The notes under the pieces were generated by a model, which worked only from the letters and a program-made list of their open reading frames with translations, was not told the origin of the DNA and made no database searches. 64,000 bases of DNA from Agromyces lapidis (GTDB lineage: Bacteria; Actinomycetota; Actinomycetes; Actinomycetales; Microbacteriaceae): assembly GCF_009749405.1 (NCBI RefSeq), contig NZ_WBIQ01000001.1:124001-188000 (forward strand), read 5' to 3'. Positions 47,995 to 56,589 of the stretch are shown piece by piece; the first letter of the stretch is position 1; each line of letters opens with the position of its first letter. A program made the translations under genes and the position numbers.

Positions 47995-48435
47995 ATGGGC
48001 ATCCCGCAGCGATTCTCACTCGTGACCCTCGGCGTCGCAGACGTCGAGGCGGCCACCGCGTTCTACCACCGGCTCGGCTGGCATGAGGCGCGCTCCTCGG
48101 TCGCCGGGGAGATCACCTTCTTCGCCACGCCGGGCGGCGCCCTCGCCCTCTGGGAGACGGCCGAGCTCGCGAAGGACGCGGCGCTGCCGACCTTCCACGC
48201 GAACGCGCCCGGGTTCAGGGCGGTGGCGCTCGCCATCAACCTCGCTTCGCGCGAGGAGGTCGACGACGCCGTCGGCGACTGGGTGCTCGCCGGCGGTTCG
48301 ATCGCCAAGGCGGCCTCGGAGACCGAGTGGGGCGGGTACAGCGGCTACGTGGCCGACCCCGACGGCAACCTCTGGGAGCTCGCGCACAACCCCGGTTGGC
48401 CGCTCGACGAGCGAGGCCTTCCGCAGCTCGGCTGA
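47995..48435 (+). CDS. VOC (glyoxalase/dioxygenase) family protein
   Basis: 146 aa with two paired beta-alpha-beta-beta-beta modules: FSLVTLGVADVEAATAFYHRLGW and, in the second half, EEVDDAVGDWVLAGGSIAKAASETEWGGYSGYVADPDGNLWELAHNP (key part YVADPDGNLWELA). The final glutamate is the usual metal ligand. Members include glyoxalases and resistance proteins; the specific role is unknown. Probably transcribed without a leader. Confidence 0.85.
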   Translation: MGIPQRFSLVTLGVADVEAATAFYHRLGWHEARSSVAGEITFFATPGGALALWETAELAKDAALPTFHANAPGFRAVALAINLASREEVDDAVGDWVLAGGSIAKAASETEWGGYSGYVADPDGNLWELAHNPGWPLDERGLPQLG

Positions 48436-48500
48436 CCGCACAGGGGCGCGTCGTGGCATCCCGGGAAATGGGCCGGTCAAGGGCACCCTCGAAGCCCATC

Positions 48501-48513
48501 TACACTGGAACCC
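48501..48513 (+). promoter_or_regulatory. -10 element of mqo, apparently leaderless
   Basis: TACACT at 48501-48506 is 7 nt before the GTG start. No Shine-Dalgarno sequence fits between them. Confidence 0.5.
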
Positions 48514-49992
48514 GTGAATTCAGAGGAAACCGTCGACGTCGTTCTGATCGGCGGGGGCATCATGAGCGCGACGCTCGGCTCCCTCATCTCCCAGTTGCAG
48601 CCCGACTGGACGATCCGCGTCTACGAGCGCCTGGGCGAGGTCGCGCAGGAGTCCTCCAACGCCTGGAACAACGCGGGCACCGGCCACGCGGCGCTCTGCG
48701 AGCTCAACTACATGCCCGAGAACGCCGACGGCAGCGTGAGCGCGACCAAGGCGGTGTCGATCAACGAGCAGTTCCAGGTGAGCCGCCAGTACTGGGCGTA
48801 CCTCGTCGCGAAGGGCGCACTGCCCGAGCCGCACAACTTCATCAACTCGGCCCCGCACATGACCTTCGTCCGCGGTGCGGCGAACATCGAGTACCTCAAG
48901 AAGCGGGTCGAGGCGCTGAAGGACGAGCCGCTCTTCCCCGACATGGAGTTCACGGAGGACCTCGAGCGCATCGCCGAGTGGACCCCGCTCCTCGCGAAGA
49001 AGCGCAATCCGCGCGCCCGCGTCGCGGCCACGCGGATGGAGGCCGGCACCGACGTCGACTACGGCGCGCTCACGAAGTACCTCATGCGCGACATGGAGCA
49101 GCGGGGCGCCTCGGTGCAGACGAACCACCAGGTCACCTGGCTCAAGCGGCTGAAGGACGGCCGGTGGAAGCTCCGGCTCCGCCACACCGTCGGCAACACC
49201 CCGAAGACCGTGATCGCCCGCTTCGTGTTCGTCGGTGCGGGCGGCGGCGCGCTCGCGCTGCTGCAGCACTCGGGCATCCCCGAGATCAAGGGCTTCGGCG
49301 GGTTCCCGATCTCCGGGCAGTTCCTGCGCACGACCAACCCCAAGCTCGTCGCCCAGCACCACGCGAAGGTCTACGGCAAGGCGGCCGTCGGCGCGCCGCC
49401 GATGTCGGTGCCGCACCTCGACACCCGCGTCGTCGACGGTGAGACGGCGCTGCTCTTCGGCCCGTACGCCGGCTTCACCCCGAAGTTCCTGAAGACGAGC
49501 ACCTGGTTCGACCTGCCCTTCTCGATCCGCCTGCACAACCTCGGACCGATGATCCAGGTCGGCCTCAAGAACTTCGACCTGGTGAAGTACCTCGTCGGCG
49601 AACTCATGGCCAACCGCGAGAAGAAGATGCGGGCGCTGCGCGAGTTCATGCCGACCGCGAAGACCGAGGACTGGGAGCTCATCACGGCCGGCCAGCGCGT
49701 GCAGGTCATGAAGAAAGACCCCGAGAAGGGCGGCATCCTGCAGTTCGGCACCGAGGTCATCACGGGCGCCGACGGCACGATCGCCGGCCTCCTCGGCGCC
49801 TCGCCCGGCGCGTCGACCGCGGCGCCGATCATGCTCGACGTGCTCTCGCGCTGCTTCCCCGACCGCATGGCGGAGTGGGAGCCGAAGCTCCGCGAGATGA
49901 TCCCGAGCTACGGCACCGAGCTCTCGTCCGACCCGGCCGCCGCCGAGGCGTCGCTGAAGGCGACCGCCGAGGTGCTCAAGCTCTCGGCCTGA
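48514..49992 (+). CDS. mqo: Malate:quinone oxidoreductase
   Basis: 492-aa FAD-dependent, membrane-associated enzyme of the TCA cycle that oxidises L-malate to oxaloacetate and reduces the quinone pool. The FAD motif VVLIGGGIMSATLG is at residues about 9-22, followed by NAWNNAGTGHAALCELNY, the substrate region typical of Mqo. The C-terminal part has GLLGASPGASTAAPIML. Length is standard. GTG start, leaderless mRNA likely. A hairpin terminator follows. Confidence 0.96.
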   Translation: MNSEETVDVVLIGGGIMSATLGSLISQLQPDWTIRVYERLGEVAQESSNAWNNAGTGHAALCELNYMPENADGSVSATKAVSINEQFQVSRQYWAYLVAKGALPEPHNFINSAPHMTFVRGAANIEYLKKRVEALKDEPLFPDMEFTEDLERIAEWTPLLAKKRNPRARVAATRMEAGTDVDYGALTKYLMRDMEQRGASVQTNHQVTWLKRLKDGRWKLRLRHTVGNTPKTVIARFVFVGAGGGALALLQHSGIPEIKGFGGFPISGQFLRTTNPKLVAQHHAKVYGKAAVGAPPMSVPHLDTRVVDGETALLFGPYAGFTPKFLKTSTWFDLPFSIRLHNLGPMIQVGLKNFDLVKYLVGELMANREKKMRALREFMPTAKTEDWELITAGQRVQVMKKDPEKGGILQFGTEVITGADGTIAGLLGASPGASTAAPIMLDVLSRCFPDRMAEWEPKLREMIPSYGTELSSDPAAAEASLKATAEVLKLSA

Positions 49993-50003
49993 CGATTCGG
50001 CTC

Positions 50004-50041
50004 GTGCCGGCGTGGGCGCCTGTTTGCGCCCGCGCCGGCAC
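50004..50041 (+). terminator. Terminator after mqo
   Basis: GTGCCGGCG-GGGCGC pairs with GCGCCC-CGCCGGCAC across a CTGTTT loop, 12 nt after the stop. Confidence 0.8.
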
Positions 50042-50346
50042 GCTGCTACGGTCGTACACGCTATGAAGTGAGCACACCCCCTCGTCCCGCGCCTGAGGCG
50101 CCGTTGACGTCGGGTGTGCACACGGTCCTGATCGACCCGTGCTGATCGCGACTGCGGTCTCGTGCACCCACGCCCGGCAATGCCCGGCGGGATCCACTCC
50201 GCTCCCGAACGGTCGCCGCGACTGCAGCGAATGCGCGGGCCGAGGTGTCGCAAGCGACGCCCCGGCACCGCCGGTGCACCGGACGGACCGCGTCGTCGCC
50301 GTGGCATCCGGCGGCCGTTCGGGGGCTCTCGCGAAGGGCGGACCCC
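50042..50346 (+). promoter_or_regulatory. Structured leader region before the ABC-F gene
   Basis: About 300 nt without a convincing gene. TTGACG at 50104 with CCTGAT 17 nt downstream is a possible promoter. GGGTGTGCAC (50112) and GTGCACCC (50162) pair, and GGTGTCGC/GCGACGCC and GGTGC/GCACC stems occur near 50245-50285. Two tiny ORFs (ATGAAGTGA at 50063; GTG TGC ACA CGG TCC TGA near 50115) precede the stems. Antibiotic-resistance ABC-F genes are often controlled by ribosome-dependent attenuation in such leaders. Here that is only a suggestion. Confidence 0.4.
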
Positions 50347-52092
50347 TTGGCTGTACACCTCTCATTCTCCAACCACCTCCGGGCCGACGGACTCTCGGTC
50401 GCCTACCCCGACCGGCGCGTCTTCGCCGACCTCGGCTTCGCCGTCGCCCCGGGCGACCGGCTCGGCCTCATCGGCGAGAACGGCGTCGGCAAGTCGACGC
50501 TGCTGCGGCTCCTCGCCGCCGACAACGGCCCGGATGCCTCGGCCGCCGGCCCGCTCGCACGCGCCGACGTCTCGGGGCGGATCACACGCCCCCGACGCAC
50601 CGGCCTGCTCACGCAGGAGCTGCCGTTCGCGCCCGATGAACGCGTCGACCTCGTGCTCGAGGCGGCCCTCGCCCCGGTGCGCGCCATCGAACGGGAGCTC
50701 GACGCCGCGGCCGAGGCGCTCGGCGCAGGTGCGGACGCCGACGCCGCGGCGGCCGAGCACCGCTACGCGGCCGCACTCGACGCCGCCGAGCGGGCCGAGG
50801 TGTGGACCGCCGAGGCCCGTCGCGACGAGCTGCTCGACGGGCTCGGCGTCGCCGGGCTCGGCCGCGGGCGGCGCATCGACGAGCTCTCGGGCGGGCAGCG
50901 CTCGCGCTTCGCCCTCGCGGCGCTGCTGCTGTCGGCGCCCGACGCCCTGCTCCTGGACGAGCCGACGAACCACCTCGACGACACCGCGGCCGACTTCCTC
51001 GAGGGGCGCCTGCGCGCCTTCGCGGGGCCGGTCGTGTTCGCGAGCCACGATCGTGCGTTCCTCGATCGTGCGGCGACGGGCCTGCTCGACCTCGACCCGG
51101 GGCGCCAGGGCGCCCTCGCGGCGTCCGCCGGCGACGGCGGATCGGGCACCCTCGGCGGCACGGTCTTCGGCGGCGGATTCAGCGAGTTCCTCGACGTGAA
51201 GGCCGAGGAGCGGGCGCGCTGGCAGCGGCAGTACGACGACGAGCAGGAGGAGCTCCGACGTCTGCGGTCCTCGATCGGCGGGACGGCGCGCAACGTCTCG
51301 CACGGGCGGGCGGCGACCGACAACGACAAGTTCCTCAAGTACTTCAAGGGCGAGAACGTCGAGCGCTCGATCGCACGCCGGGTGCGCAACGCCGAGCAGC
51401 GGCTCGCGACCCTCGAACGCGAGCAGCTGCGGAAGCCCCCTGCGCCGCTCGCGTTCGCCGGGATCCCGTCGGGATCGCATGCGCTCGAGGAGTCCGCCGG
51501 GTTGCTCGTGCAGCTCGACGACGTGGAGGTCCCGGGCCGGCTGCGGCTCGAGCGGCTCCAGCTGGAGCCGCTCTCGCGACTGCTCGTGACGGGGGCGAAC
51601 GGGGCGGGCAAGTCGACGCTCCTCGGCGTGCTCGCCGGGTCGATCGCCGCCGACCGGGGAGCTGTGCAGCGCCGCAGGGGACTGCGGGTGCAGCTGCTCG
51701 AGCAGGATGTCCGCTTCGCCGATCCCGCGGCGACGCCGCGGGCGACGTACGAGCGGGTGCTCGGCGAACGCCGTGCCGAGCAGGTGCCGCTCTCGGGCCT
51801 CGGCCTCCTCGCCCCGCGCGACCTCGAGCGGCCGGTCGGCGCGCTCTCGGTCGGGCAGCAGCGCCGGCTCGCGCTCGCGCTCGTCCTCGCGCGCCCGCCG
51901 CACGTGTTCCTCCTCGATGAGCCGACGAACCACCTCTCGCTCGCGCTCGCGACCGAGCTCGAGGAGGCGCTCGGCGGCTACCCCGGCGCGGTCGTCATCG
52001 CGAGCCACGACCGCTGGCTGCGCCGGCGCTGGTCGGGGGAGCGGCTCGAGCTGCACCAGGGCAGCGCGGCCCCCGTCGCGGTCGCCGGCTGA
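50347..52092 (+). CDS. ABC-F family ribosome-associated ATPase
   Basis: 581 aa without membrane segments and with two ABC domains. The first has Walker A GENGVGKST and Walker B ALLLDEPTNHLDD. A linker of about 80 residues rich in Arg/Glu (interdomain, tRNA-contacting type) is followed by the second Walker A GANGAGKST, LSVGQQRRLALAL and VFLLDEPTNHLSL. ABC-F proteins act on the ribosomal E site and either relieve stalling or protect against antibiotics. The start is uncertain. TTG at 50347 has GAAGGGCGG upstream and begins AVHLSFSNHLRADGL; GTG at 50245 is an in-frame alternative. It lies behind a long leader (50042-50346). Confidence 0.88.
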   Translation: MAVHLSFSNHLRADGLSVAYPDRRVFADLGFAVAPGDRLGLIGENGVGKSTLLRLLAADNGPDASAAGPLARADVSGRITRPRRTGLLTQELPFAPDERVDLVLEAALAPVRAIERELDAAAEALGAGADADAAAAEHRYAAALDAAERAEVWTAEARRDELLDGLGVAGLGRGRRIDELSGGQRSRFALAALLLSAPDALLLDEPTNHLDDTAADFLEGRLRAFAGPVVFASHDRAFLDRAATGLLDLDPGRQGALAASAGDGGSGTLGGTVFGGGFSEFLDVKAEERARWQRQYDDEQEELRRLRSSIGGTARNVSHGRAATDNDKFLKYFKGENVERSIARRVRNAEQRLATLEREQLRKPPAPLAFAGIPSGSHALEESAGLLVQLDDVEVPGRLRLERLQLEPLSRLLVTGANGAGKSTLLGVLAGSIAADRGAVQRRRGLRVQLLEQDVRFADPAATPRATYERVLGERRAEQVPLSGLGLLAPRDLERPVGALSVGQQRRLALALVLARPPHVFLLDEPTNHLSLALATELEEALGGYPGAVVIASHDRWLRRRWSGERLELHQGSAAPVAVAG

Positions 52093-52098
52093 GCAGGC

Positions 52099-52130
52099 GG
52101 GATGCCTCGGGGTGCGCCCCGAGGCATCCC
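52099..52130 (+). terminator. Terminator after the ABC-F gene
   Basis: GGGATGCCTCGGGG pairs perfectly with its complement across a TGCG loop, 7 nt after the stop. GGATGCC/GGCATCC arm family. Confidence 0.85.
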
Positions 52131-52166
52131 TCATGTCCATTCGACCGTCGCGCGCTTGCGCGAGAT

Positions 52167-52182
52167 TCGAATATATGTTCGA
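52167..52182. promoter_or_regulatory. LexA (SOS) box before the radical SAM gene
   Basis: TCGAATATATGTTCGA matches the actinobacterial/Bacillus LexA site TCGAAC-N4-GTTCGA with one mismatch and lies 9 nt before the GTG. It overlaps a TATATG that could be the -10. The outer T/A pair extends the palindrome to 18 nt. Confidence 0.75.
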
Positions 52183-52190
52183 ATGAACGG

Positions 52191-53339
52191 GTGCGGTGGA
52201 GCGGGCAGGAGTTGGGGGTCGACCAGGTCGACGCCCTGCCCGGCCTCGCCCGGCTCAACAACCTCGTCCGGTCGGTGCAGACGCCCGAGTTCGCCGGCGT
52301 CACCTTCCACGAGGTGCTCGCGAAGTCGGCCCTGAACCGCGTGCCGGGCCAGTCGATGATGCCCTTCGGGTGGACCATCAACCCGTACCGCGGCTGCAGC
52401 CATGCTTGCGTCTATTGCTTCGCCCGGCCGACCCACAGCTACCTCGATCTCGATGCTGGCGACGACTTCGACCGGCAGATCATCGTGAAGGTGAACGTCG
52501 CCGAGGTGCTGCGGCGCGAACTCGCCCGGCCGTCGTGGCGCCACGAGCCGGTCGCGCTCGGCACGAACACCGATCCCTATCAGCGTGCCGAGGGGCGCTA
52601 CGCGCTCATGCCCGGCATCGTCGAGGCGCTCACGACGAGCGGCACCCCCTTCAGCATCCTCACGAAGGGCACGCTGCTGCGTCGCGACCTGCCGCTCATC
52701 GCGGCCGCCGCCGAGCACGTGCCGGTCGATCTCGCGATGTCGATCGCGATCCACGACGACGAGCTGCAGCAGTCGCTCGAACCGGGCACCCCCTCGACGA
52801 GGGCGCGGCTGGCGACCGTGTCGGCGGTCCGTGAGGCCGGGCTCGACTGCGCGGTGTTCCTCATGCCCGTGCTCCCGTTGCTCACCGACACGCGGACGCA
52901 TCTCGACGAGGCGCTGCGGCAGGTGAAGGCGGCCGGGGCGACGAGCGTGCTGTACGCCGCGCTCCATCTCCGAGGCGCGGTCAAGCCCTGGTTCATGCAG
53001 TGGCTCGAGCGCGAGCATCCCGAACTGGTGCCGAAGTACCGTTCGATGTACTACGGCAACAACGCCTACGCCCCGAAAGACTACCGCCGCTGGCTCGCCC
53101 AGCGCATCCACCCGCTCATCCGGGCGCATGGGCTCGAACGCGGCATCGAAGATCCGGTGACCGGCGGAGTCAAGTCGAAGGCCGAACCGCGCGACCGATG
53201 GACCCGGCCGGGCGCGGCCGCGCGCACGAACGCTGCCGGCCCGGGTGCCGGCGCCCGGGCGGGTCCCGAGTCGACGACGTCGGCCCTCGAACTCCCTCCT
53301 GGACTCGGGGCGCTCGCCGACCCGGCGGCTCTGTTCTGA
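52191..53339 (+). CDS. Rv2578c-family radical SAM protein
   Basis: 382 aa. The [4Fe-4S]-binding motif C69-x3-C73-x2-C76 lies in YRGCSHACVYCFARP. ALGTNTDPYQRAEGR, SILTKGTLLRRDLPLI and SMYYGNNAYAPKDYR are shared with the mycobacterial Rv2578c group, sometimes annotated as spore-photoproduct-lyase-like. The exact reaction is unknown. The GTG start (MRWSGQELG) is characteristic of the group. The LexA box directly upstream ties it to the DNA-damage response, as I recall for the mycobacterial homologue. The C-terminal 40 residues are disordered and Ala/Gly/Pro-rich. Confidence 0.88.
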   Translation: MRWSGQELGVDQVDALPGLARLNNLVRSVQTPEFAGVTFHEVLAKSALNRVPGQSMMPFGWTINPYRGCSHACVYCFARPTHSYLDLDAGDDFDRQIIVKVNVAEVLRRELARPSWRHEPVALGTNTDPYQRAEGRYALMPGIVEALTTSGTPFSILTKGTLLRRDLPLIAAAAEHVPVDLAMSIAIHDDELQQSLEPGTPSTRARLATVSAVREAGLDCAVFLMPVLPLLTDTRTHLDEALRQVKAAGATSVLYAALHLRGAVKPWFMQWLEREHPELVPKYRSMYYGNNAYAPKDYRRWLAQRIHPLIRAHGLERGIEDPVTGGVKSKAEPRDRWTRPGAAARTNAAGPGAGARAGPESTTSALELPPGLGALADPAALF

Positions 53340-53466
53340 CCCGTCGTGAGCGCAACGGTGCGCTCATCGTGCGTGGAGATGCGCGAATTCCCGCCGAACT
53401 GAGATAATTCGCTGAGTCCGATCGGCTCGCGAAGATCGGGCGTTGCTCGCGAGGTGGAGGTTCACG

Positions 53467-54786
53467 ATGAGCCTGGGATTGCCGGGGCACCTCGCGCGCG
53501 ACAGCCTGAGTCGATCACTCGCGTTCGCCGGGCACTGCGCGGCGTTCGCCTGCCTGACGGTCACGATCGTCGTGAGTGTCATCGTCGCGACCGTCGGCGA
53601 GCGGCCCAACGGCTGGACGGGCGCAGCGCTCGCCGCGGTGATGATGCTCGCGCTCGCCGCCGTCGCCCGGTACCCGTCCGTCACGCTGACGGTCCTCGCG
53701 CTCGTCGTCGGCACCGGGGCGACGATCGCCTTCACGATGCTCGTGATGGAGCCCGGAGGCTTCGAATCGACCAACAACGCGGTGCTCGCCCTCCCGAGGA
53801 TCGCGCTCCTGCTCGTCGGGGGCGCCGGTAGCGGCTCGCTCATCGCGATCGTCTGGGCCTCGCTCGGCTACGCGCTCGGCGAGGCGGCGGCGTTCCTCGG
53901 GGTCGCGCTCGTCGGCGGCAGCTACGCTCCGAGCACGGCGGCCGCCGCAGCGTTCGGCATCCTGCTCGTGGTCAGGATCTTCGACGGCGCCTCGCGTCGT
54001 TCCGATCCGCGGCAGGAGACGGGGCTGCACCGCGCGAGCCAGCAGACTCGCGAACTCGCCATCCGGCACGACTACGAGCTGCGCGCGACCGCACGCCTGC
54101 ATGACACGGCGCTGAGCCACCTCATCGCGATCGCCGCGGCCGGATCGGGAACCGTCGACGAACGGCTGCGCGCCGGAATCCGTCAGGATCTCGGGCTCAT
54201 CGTGGGCCGGGACTGGGCGATCGACCACTCGGGGCAGGCGACGGCGAACGATCGCGGGGGACCCCGCCGCGCTGCTCCCGTCGCCGAGCCCTCGCCGAAC
54301 GGCAGGGCGGCACGAGGCCGGTTCGCCGGGCGCACTACGGCCGGCGCGGTCACACGCGCGAGAACCGCCCCCCTGCCGGCGGAGCCGCGCCCGGGCGGCA
54401 CGACGATGCTCGTGCAGTCCTTCGCCGCGGCCGGGAACGCCGGCCTCGATGTGCGCGTCACCGGCGACCCCGAGATCCTGCACGTCCTCGGCCCAGGACG
54501 CGCGGAGGCGCTCGATGCGGCCGTCGCGCAGTGCCTCATCAACGTCGCGCGCCACGCGGGCGTCGACGAGGCCGAGCTGGCGCTCGGGCTCGGCGGCGGA
54601 GAGGTCACGATCGCGGTGATGGACAGCGGAGTCGGATTCGACGAGCGCGAGGTGCCCGACGACCGGATCGGGCTGCGCACCTCGATCCGCGCCCGCATCG
54701 AGCAGCAGGACGGCACCGTTCGCCTGTGGTCGACGAAGGGCATCGGCACCACCATCGTGCTCACGGTGCCGGAGGGCGGAGCATGA
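53467..54786 (+). CDS. Membrane sensor histidine kinase (HisKA_3-like)
   Basis: 439 aa. Four or more hydrophobic helices occupy residues about 20-170. The phosphoacceptor is H212 in RLHDTALSHL, a HisKA_3-type motif. A long low-complexity linker (about 240-320, Arg/Ala/Gly/Pro-rich) separates it from the ATPase domain, which has INVARHAGVDEAELAL (N box), MDSGVGFDE (G1) and GLRTSIRARIEQQDGTVRLWS with STKGIGTTIVLTVP (G2). GGAGG precedes the ATG at 53467. The linker is unusually long. It overlaps the next gene by 4 nt and should phosphorylate the 55903 response regulator. Confidence 0.85.
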   Translation: MSLGLPGHLARDSLSRSLAFAGHCAAFACLTVTIVVSVIVATVGERPNGWTGAALAAVMMLALAAVARYPSVTLTVLALVVGTGATIAFTMLVMEPGGFESTNNAVLALPRIALLLVGGAGSGSLIAIVWASLGYALGEAAAFLGVALVGGSYAPSTAAAAAFGILLVVRIFDGASRRSDPRQETGLHRASQQTRELAIRHDYELRATARLHDTALSHLIAIAAAGSGTVDERLRAGIRQDLGLIVGRDWAIDHSGQATANDRGGPRRAAPVAEPSPNGRAARGRFAGRTTAGAVTRARTAPLPAEPRPGGTTMLVQSFAAAGNAGLDVRVTGDPEILHVLGPGRAEALDAAVAQCLINVARHAGVDEAELALGLGGGEVTIAVMDSGVGFDEREVPDDRIGLRTSIRARIEQQDGTVRLWSTKGIGTTIVLTVPEGGA

Positions 54787-55916
54787 TGCGCCTGACCCAG
54801 CAGGAGGCAGACCCGATCGGCGGCATCACGGCCGCGCCGATCGTGGTGATCGGGGCCGCGCTCGCGGTCGGCAGCGCGGTCGCGCTCACCTGGGTTCATC
54901 GAAGCGAGGTCGTCTCGCCCCTCGCGGCGATCGTCGCGATCCTCCTCGTCGCGGCGGCCGGAGCGGTCGCCGCGATCTCGGCAGCGCCGTCGCGGGCGCC
55001 GTTCACGGCCGAACGCCTCTGGGTCGTCGTCACGCTCGCCGTCGGCGCTGCGATCGCCGAGTACACCAGCACCGTCGGCTCCAACCGCTACCTCTACGAC
55101 GACTTCGGTCCGGTCGTGATCGGGATGCTCATCCTCTCGGTGGCGCCCTACTGCACGTGGGTGTCGCTCGCGCTCGCGGGAGTGCTCGCCTCGACCGTGC
55201 TGTCGATCCTCGTCGTCGGCGCGTCGAACTCCGTCGCGGTGGATGCGCCGGTCGGCGCACTGGTGGCGGTGAACGCGGCGCCGGTCATCGCGCTCTCCGC
55301 GGCTGCGGCCGGGTACGCGTATGCGATCATCGCCGAGACCCTCGGCTGGCAGCGGGAGGCGAATCGCGCAGCCCTCCAGCGCGACAGCGAGCTGCGCGCC
55401 GGGATCGCCCGGTCCGTGCAGCAGAGCCGGGTCTCCGTGCTGGGCCGCGAGGTGCTGCCGTTCCTGGCGGGCATCATGACCGCCGAACGGATCACGGTCG
55501 CCGAGGCCGACCGAGCCCGCGAGCTCGCAGAAGAGCTGCGCCGCGCCCTGCGGGCCGGGCTCGAGTCGACCTGGCTCGACGACCTGGCGACCAGTCTCAG
55601 GCTGGCGCGCGGCATCGAGACCATCGTCGACGACCCCTCCGGTGCGGCCGATCTGCTCGGCGACGACCAGCGGTCGGCGCTCACTGCGCTCATCACCTGG
55701 CTCGCAGAACCGACGCGCTCCGAACTGGTCACGGTCTCGCTCGTGACCGATCTCGACGGCGGCCGGATCGTGATTTCGGCCGTTCCGGCGGGGCGCCCGC
55801 CGGCCAAACGCGAGATCGATCGGTTCATCGCCGTGGCGCGCGCGGTTTCCTTGGGTGCCGAATCGGCTTCGACGCGAGAGAATGTACGTGTGGAGCTGAG
55901 TTATGTCATCGATTGA
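54783..55916 (+). CDS. Membrane protein resembling a degenerate histidine kinase
   Basis: 377 aa. Six or so hydrophobic helices occupy about residues 18-185, followed by a cytoplasmic helical region. At the place where the partner kinase has RLHDTxLxxL there is QQSRVSVLGREVLPFLAGI (214-232) with no histidine. The rest (to ...RVELSYVID) has the spacing of a GHKL domain but no N, G1 or G2 box is seen. I infer a signalling subunit that lost catalysis and modulates the kinase encoded just upstream (ATGA overlap) or the response regulator downstream (14-nt overlap). No closer family is recognised. Confidence 0.65.
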   Translation: MMRLTQQEADPIGGITAAPIVVIGAALAVGSAVALTWVHRSEVVSPLAAIVAILLVAAAGAVAAISAAPSRAPFTAERLWVVVTLAVGAAIAEYTSTVGSNRYLYDDFGPVVIGMLILSVAPYCTWVSLALAGVLASTVLSILVVGASNSVAVDAPVGALVAVNAAPVIALSAAAAGYAYAIIAETLGWQREANRAALQRDSELRAGIARSVQQSRVSVLGREVLPFLAGIMTAERITVAEADRARELAEELRRALRAGLESTWLDDLATSLRLARGIETIVDDPSGAADLLGDDQRSALTALITWLAEPTRSELVTVSLVTDLDGGRIVISAVPAGRPPAKREIDRFIAVARAVSLGAESASTRENVRVELSYVID

Positions 55917-56589
55917 CGAAGGCCCGGCGCATCGGCACCGGCTCGCGATTCTCGACGACCACAGTCTGATCGTCGACAGTCTCGCGCGGTGGTTCGTCGA
56001 TCGCGCGGCCGATTTCGACGTGGTCGTCACCGCGACCTCGTGGATGGATCTCGTGCGCAGCCCCGAGTTCCCGGTCGACATCGTGCTGATGGACCTCCAG
56101 CTCCCCGACGGCGTGTCGATCGAGTCCCGCATCAGGGCGTGCCGCGCAGCGGGCGCCCGGGTGATCGTGGTGACCGCGCTCGACGACGACGATTCGCGCG
56201 AGCGAAGCATGGCTGCGGGGGCTGCCGGATTCGTCTCGAAGACGCTCCCCGCCGAGGTGCTCGTCGACTATGCGCGCCGGGTCATGCGCGGCGAGCGACT
56301 GCCGCGGCAGGCATCCCGCCTCGGTGCCCGAGGTGTCGGAGAACCCGGCAGGGGCGCCCCAGTCGCGACGATGTCGGGCGTGCATCTCAGCCCCGCCGAA
56401 GAGAAGGCGCTGCGCTATTACGCGCAGGGGCTCAGCACTCTCGAGGTGGGTCAGCGCATGGACGTCGGCTACGAGACCGCGAAGACCTACCTCCGCCGTG
56501 TGCGCGAGAAGTACGCCAAGGTCGGCCGGCCGGCGAGCCGCAAGGCGGAGCTCATCCGTCGCGCGGCCGAGGACGGATTCCTCGAGTAG
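55903..56589 (+). CDS. Response regulator with LuxR-type HTH
   Basis: 228 aa. Receiver domain with DD at 18-19, phosphoacceptor D64 in IVLMDLQLPDG, T91 and K113 (GFVSKTL). The C-terminal NarL/LuxR helix-turn-helix has LSPAEEKALRYYAQGLST and VGYETAKTYLRRVREKY. AEEKALRYYAQGLS departs from the usual (E)REVLxLIAxGxSN pattern, so this is an atypical branch. It forms an operon with the kinase and the degenerate kinase. tdk starts directly after its stop. Targets are unknown. Confidence 0.9.
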   Translation: MSSIDEGPAHRHRLAILDDHSLIVDSLARWFVDRAADFDVVVTATSWMDLVRSPEFPVDIVLMDLQLPDGVSIESRIRACRAAGARVIVVTALDDDDSRERSMAAGAAGFVSKTLPAEVLVDYARRVMRGERLPRQASRLGARGVGEPGRGAPVATMSGVHLSPAEEKALRYYAQGLSTLEVGQRMDVGYETAKTYLRRVREKYAKVGRPASRKAELIRRAAEDGFLE

